Positions 32,487 to 64,000 of a DNA stretch of 64,000 bases are shown in pieces. Source of the DNA: Euglena gracilis (lineage: Eukaryota > Euglenida > Euglenophyceae > Euglenales); assembly GCA_039621445.1 (NCBI GenBank), contig CP154954.1:37185703-37249702 (forward strand), read 5' to 3'. How positions within the stretch are numbered: the stretch's first letter is position 1; every line of letters starts with the position of its first letter. The notes beneath the pieces are model-generated. The model made no database searches. It had not been told where the DNA came from and was given only the letters and a program-made list of their open reading frames with translations. Both the position numbers and the translations under genes were made by a program.

Positions 32487-33605
32487 ATGCTGGCCTGCAG
32501 GGCTTTGTATGGGGTCACCCCTGGGTGTAATGTGTCTGGGGATTCCACAGGCCCCATCACTGGGGTCCTTTCCCCTGGCTGCCCCATCACTGCGGTCCTT
32601 TCCCCTGGCTGCCCCATCACTGGGGTCGCCTCTGGCCCTGCCATAGGGCTGCTCAAAGACAGGCTTTCCTCCTGATTTTGAAAGGTGGGGGAAGGTCTGT
32701 GTCTGTGGTTGGGAGGTACATATATAGCTGGGGGGTGAGGGCTGATTATCTTCTGGGGGGCCCTGTTGTAGCCAATCTTGGGCCTCCCCCCCAAGGGCTG
32801 ATATGGTGTCGATGATCTTGATTGTAGTGGCCTCCATTGGCCTTCAGGGCCATCTGGCGTTCTTGGTCTCCATTGACCTTCTCTCCAGCACTTTTCTTGT
32901 GCCTTCTTTTTCCCTTTTGGTACCCAGATGAGCCACCATGGCTGAATTTCCCTTTGGGATTTGATGCCACCTGCCTTGGCTGTGGCTTGCTTCCCCTGGG
33001 GGGAATGATTTTGAGGGTGCTGGGGGAATAGTTGGACATACCTCTCCCCACTGGGGTCCCCTGCTGGGATTCTGGGTTCTGTGTCCTTGAAAATGGGCAC
33101 CATGACCTTTTGAATGATGGCTGCCATAGCCTTGGGCCCAAGGCCCTGTAGATAGATGGCCGCCATGGCCGTTTTGAGGAGGGTCTCCACCTTCCTGACT
33201 TGAACCCTTTGCACTTGTCATATTTCCCCTGCCATAGGGGTGCGGATGAGAAAAGTGATGGGTAGTCTGCCAGTCCCGTTTTTCCTTCTCCTGACAATGT
33301 TTCCTGGATTGATGACTGTGATTGGTCCCCATGACCCAATGAGCCTTGCCCTGGGTGGCTTCTCCGTCCCTTTGCTCTGACCACAAGTGTCCAGGGTCCA
33401 TGGCCGTCACAAAGGCTTTTCTGAAAACAGGAAATTTCTGACGAACTGGGGGGCGGAAGGGTTGCGACGGCCACGGACGGACGGACTGCTCCATCAGGTA
33501 CCCCAGCGGCTGCAGCCCCTCGGTGTTTTCCAGCTTCAGCTGTCTGCCTTGGACTTCCTTATGCTCCCACGTCTTCTTGACAGCGTGAAATTTTTTCCAA
33601 CCCAT
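32487..33605 (-). CDS. Unrecognised ORF region, Gly/His/Gln/Pro-rich
   Basis: A 253-codon frame (33605-32844, starting MGWKKFHAVKKTWEHKEVQ) overlaps a 242-codon frame (33474-32746) and a third that runs to the LTR. All three frames being open means composition, not selection, may explain them. The first frame has a plausible N-terminal 50 residues, then low-complexity Gly/His-rich sequence. A 30-bp unit (CCCCATCACTGGGGTCCTTT and variants) is repeated three times at about 32550-32635. No family recognised; it could be an exon or gag-like remnant cut by the LTR insertion. Confidence 0.25.
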
Positions 33606-34494
33606 CTTTCATTGAAGTCCGTTGAGCACGGGTTTGATTTTTGAATGTCTTTGTCTTCCGTATTGACCGCACTCGTAGAGTTGAAAGTCTTCCGCCTTTA
33701 GGTCGAATGGCAGAATTAGGAATCAGCCAACTCCGGCAACAAAAAGCAGTAAGAAGCACCCCCTGCGCACGCACAAACACACCAGAACAGAGCAGCCGGC
33801 AAGGAAAGCAGGACCTCACCATCTCGCCATCAATTCAAAGCACCTTACGACGTTGTCGCGCAGTGCCGGAATAGCTTGAAGGGGATTTTTGGAAGGGTTT
33901 GAAAGGAAAAAATGCGCCACCCAAACAGCACTGCCGGCGAACGTGGCATGGCCCCAAAAGGGCAGAGTGCGGAGCCTCCACCCTGGTCGGTTTTCCCCCC
34001 TCGAGGGTGCACCAAAAAGCGCCACAGGGGACTCCAAACACAACCAGGTGAACACAGCATGGCCTTACAAGAGCAACGTGCCCGTCTGATGGGAGCGCAG
34101 GTAATTTTTTTTGAAAAATACCGCTCTAAAGCAAAAAAAAATTGTGGCCAAAATTTGGGGGGTGGGCAGAGCCAAAAATACATGCTAGTTTCGGTGGGTA
34201 GAGAAAGCGCACAGCGCATGGAAGTCTTCAGTGAACAACACAACAATTATTGAGGCCGATTCATCTGCCTGCACAATTCCTGCACAATTCATGTGCGAGT
34301 CAAAAGAGGTCAGCAGGGAAGAGGGGATAACAGAAAAATACTCCACAATATGCGAGTTCAAGAGGGTGATGAAGTCAGGCATCTCTGAAATAGAGATAAG
34401 AGGGCTCGAGCCATCGCAGGGATTTGTAATATTTGCTGGTCAGCCGATGCGTATGTGGAGGACGAGCAGGGGCCGAACCGCTGCATTGGGCAGT
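33606..34494. other. 3' flank of the alpha-kinase gene; no gene seen
   Basis: No conserved ORF, tRNA or repeat structure recognised. It would include the 3' untranslated region of the minus-strand gene ending at 34495. Confidence 0.4.
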
Positions 34495-60903
<26,409 letters not shown>

Positions 60904-60909
60904 CTGTTG

Positions 60910-61785
60910 AAAAAGAATTACGGTTGATGGACACACAAAATGGCTCCAAATGGGCTCAGAAAAAAGCAGCCCCTCCAAACAATTTTGCCAACATAAAAGG
61001 ATTTTGAGGGGGTGCGGGGGGGGGGGGGGCGATGGCCACCCCCCCGAAGAGGCCATGAATAACTCAAAACAACAACAAGAATGGCTCCATATGGACAAAA
61101 ATGATGCCCCCCACTGTGCACAAATGATGGCAACAAAAAGACAAAAAAATGATCAGCCCGACACGACACAACGAATGAATGAGATGAAAAAAATGGAACA
61201 AATGCAAAGCAGCAAATCTCCAAGCTGCAGGTCAGCAAAACATGCAGAAGGTTCACAAAATACAAGGTGACATTTTAAACCCCCCAGCAGCTGGTTCACA
61301 ATTGTCAGGGTGTTATTTTGGGGGGTTAAAATATCGTCCTGTGCTTTGTGCACCAGCAGTGCAGCACCCAACAGTTTTATGGGTGTTTTATGGGTTTTAT
61401 GGGTAGAATTTTGACAAATGCAGTGACGATCACAGCACAAACTTCAAAATTTCTGCAGCGGTCGCACTTCACTTTTTTTTCCCAGTCGCACCAACTCAGG
61501 GCTGCCCATTATTTTTGAGATGGTGTTAAAAATCCATATTTTCACTCCAAAATAGCCTGAAAATGGTAAGAGCCCAAAACATGGAAAACAGGAATGCAGC
61601 AAAATACCGTTGAACAGGTTGTCTCAAGGGCTTCATTACCCCCCACACTGTTCCCATTGGGCCGTACAGGGTCCGGGATAGGAACAGATTGGGGGGGGGG
61701 GGCATGGCATTTGGATTTCCCAGTCAAAAATTTTGATCTTTTGAAAACATCTTGAAATTGACGGGGAATTAAAGGAAAATGTCTG
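60910..61785. other. No gene recognised
   Basis: A-rich and G-run sequence (61015-61029, 61690-61703) with only short unsupported frames. Confidence 0.35.
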
Positions 61786-61950
61786 CGACCTGGGTAGGAT
61801 TAGTGCCCAGGGGTGTGGGAAAAATGCGGATATGCTGAAACTTGCACATTTTGAAAGAAACTGGATGGGTGCTCTGGGGACCTACGGGAACCGGTCATAT
61901 GGCCCTCAAACGTGAAACTGTTAGGGGGTTCCCATTTTGTTCCCAGGAAT
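61786..61950. repeat. Single diverged monomer of the 211-bp satellite
   Basis: GGATTAGTGCC..GGGGTGTG and ATGCGGATAT, then TACGGGAA.CGGTCATATGG and GGGGTTCCCATTTTGTTCCC, match two blocks of the array monomer in the same order and orientation. The monomer's middle part is replaced. Confidence 0.75.
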
Positions 61951-62699
61951 GGGCATGTGTGTGGTGACAGTGGGGGCGTGGGGGGGTGTGGGGGGTATGT
62001 GCGGGATCACGGGGGGGGGGGGGGGGGGGTTCCGAAATCGCTGGAAACTCAGTTTTGAGAAGTGTCATTCACAAACAATATTGCACATTTGCATCATATG
62101 TTTTGGGGGGTCAATCAATCCCCTTTGTTTCTCAACTTCTTGAGGGCACAAAATAACATCAAAAAAAAGGGTCAAAAATGGCCAAAGATGGCCGTTTTTG
62201 GTGCTTGTTTTGGGTTTTCACCTCAAAATCTTGTCCGAAAGTAGCCAACCAGCTTTATGCATCACACCAACAAAATTAGTCGCGAAAAAAGTAAAAAAAG
62301 AACTTGCGCACAAAGGACATAGATCCTTGCCATTTACAGAGAAAGGATGATGTTCTGGGTGGGTCCCAGGGGGTGCCCCTCCCGGACCGAGGAGGAAGGC
62401 CGAGTACATAAAAAAAATGATGCCACAAAAGTTGCCCACAAAAGTGGCATTCAACGACGTCGACGTGTGAGGTGACAGCAGGGTGTGTGGGACAGTGGGG
62501 GGGGGGTGTGGGGGGTGCTGACGACATCACTCTCATTTTTTGAATTTTTTGATAATCTGCTCCATTTTTGTCAAACATCCCAAAATTACTCAAAATGACC
62601 CGACATGGGAGTGAGTAATTGGTCTTACATTGGGTTATGGTAATGCTCGGGGGGACTAGCCCCCCTCCCCCCCCCCCCCCGAGTCAAGCACCTATTGAC

Positions 62700-63840
62700 A
62701 GATTCCAAATTTTTAGCCTGGCAGTCGGCTGCGGGTCGGGCCGCGGTCGGCTGCGGTCGCTGCGGTCACAAGGGTAGTTGGCTGTAGGTGGGGGGCAGGC
62801 CAACAAAACAGGTGGGGGGGCAGGCCAACAAAAAAAATGAGCATATATAACAATCACACAATCCACTGTTGCCGACTTTTGGCCACTTTTCACTGCTTTT
62901 GGCCAGCTTTTGATGCTTTTGGACTGCTTTTGGCCACTGTTGCCGACTTTTGGTCGACTTTTGCTGCCTTTGCCCATTATTTCCTGCCTTTTGCTTTGTT
63001 TTGGTCACTTTTGTTGCTTTCGCCCACTTTTTGCTGTGTTTTGGCTGCTTTTGGCCAGCTTTTGCTTTGCTTTGACCTCTTTTGACCACTTTTGGCCTCT
63101 TTAACCCACTTTTGACTACTTTTCTCTGCTTTTGGCCATTTTTACCCACCTCTGGCCACTTTCAGGCCACTTTAGACATCAAGAGCAGCCAAACTTGACC
63201 TAAGAATGGCCTAAAAGTGGCAAAACATGGTTAAAATCGCCAAAAGTTCCAAAAGCAGACAAAAATAACAAAAAAAATGCCCCCAAAATGGCCCAAAATG
63301 ACTCTGCTTTTGGCCAATTTGGGTCACTTTAGCAGCTTTTGTTCACTTTTGGCAACAAACTGGCGCAAAATGCTCAAAATGGTCAAATTGGACCAAAAAG
63401 AGACCAAAAAAATGGGCAAAAATAACAAAAGAAAAGGTCGAAAGCGGCTTTAAATAGTCAAAAATGGCCCAAAATGGCCCAGAATGGCCCAAGAGCAGGA
63501 CAAAATGGCCCAAAATTACAAGAAGTGGGCAAAAAGTGGCCAAAAACGGTCAAAATAGGTCAAAATGGGTGAATTATGGTGGCAAATGGGCCAAAAGGGG
63601 ACAAAAGCGACCAAAAATGGCCAAAAGTGGCCAAAAGTGACAACATGAGCCAGATGAGCCAGAAAAATCTCAACATCTGGGATAAAAATGAGCCTAATTC
63701 CTCATTCTCACTGAAAAATTGACATCAATTAGAAAAAAGTTGCGCGGTCGGCTGCGGTCGGATGCGGTCGGCACCCCACCTATGACAGTCCTGAAACCCG
63801 CGGTCGGCCGCGGTCGGCTGCGGTTGGCATAGGTGCCTGT
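62700..63840. repeat. Low-complexity TTTTGGCC arrays flanked by GCGGTCGGCT minisatellites
   Basis: 62860-63170 is built of CTTTTGGCCACTTTT-like units; 63180-63660 is built of the complementary CCAAAATGGCC-like units. GCTGCGGTCGG repeats lie outside both (62717-62765; 63743-63825), in direct orientation. Confidence 0.75.
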
Positions 63841-64000
63841 TTCCCCCCTACACATCCCCCCACACACCCCACACTTACACCTAACACTCACAATTTTGGG
63901 ACTTCCTGCCAAAATTGTTGACCACTTTGCCATAATTTTGGGCTCTTTTGCCAAAACGCCTGGGACCTTTCACCAAAATTTTTGAGATTCCGTTATGGAG

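Overview
The window comes from a nuclear genome of a repeat-rich, intron-bearing eukaryote, most likely a protist or alga. It contains a Ty3/gypsy-type LTR retroelement with a chromodomain, an alpha-kinase gene cut into short exons by GT-AG introns, a tandem satellite, and many small terminal-inverted-repeat (TIR) DNA elements. There is no bacterial gene organisation. I cannot name the species. Alpha-kinases are not known from land plants, which argues against that group.

Layout. 1-4504: about 21 copies of a 211-bp satellite. 4505-32484: two diverged copies of one large LTR retroelement family, arranged head to head. The left copy lies on the minus strand (4505-about 15738), its 3' LTR end buried in the satellite, and it lacks its own 5' end. 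The right copy lies on the plus strand (15741-32484) and has a truncated 5' LTR. Element order is LTR, primer-binding site resembling initiator tRNA-Met, Gag (long coiled coil, capsid, two CCHC knuckles around an Arg/Ser-rich stretch), an in-frame UAG with a strong stem-loop, protease, an extra domain, RT, RNase H, integrase, chromodomain, then a very large extra ORF in the 'env' position preceded by a conserved splice acceptor. Both copies carry frameshifts and stops. 32485-33605: an unrecognised minus-strand ORF.

34495-57528 (possibly to 60903), minus strand: an alpha-kinase gene of the eEF2-kinase/MHCK type. Nine consecutive exons join with consistent phases from the kinase N-lobe to a C-terminal, degenerate EF-hand-like pair and a stop at 34495. 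Three more probable exons lie upstream. Nearly all of the rest of 34-61 kb is intron filled with nested non-autonomous elements: a family with 5-bp target duplications and arrays of GCGCAAATGCGC palindromes (37636-41666, 52981-54890), hAT-like elements with 8-bp duplications (35632-37138, 39201-40244, 50613-51010), further TIR elements, a 0.4-kb (GT)n tract and an AT-rich island. 61-64 kb is low-complexity sequence with one diverged satellite monomer at 61786-61950.

The most unusual signal is that the retroelement is studded with short perfect hairpins with cores GGGAAACCC or GGGATACCC. They sit in all three reading frames, and the stems differ between the two copies, in at least one case by a paired (compensatory) change.
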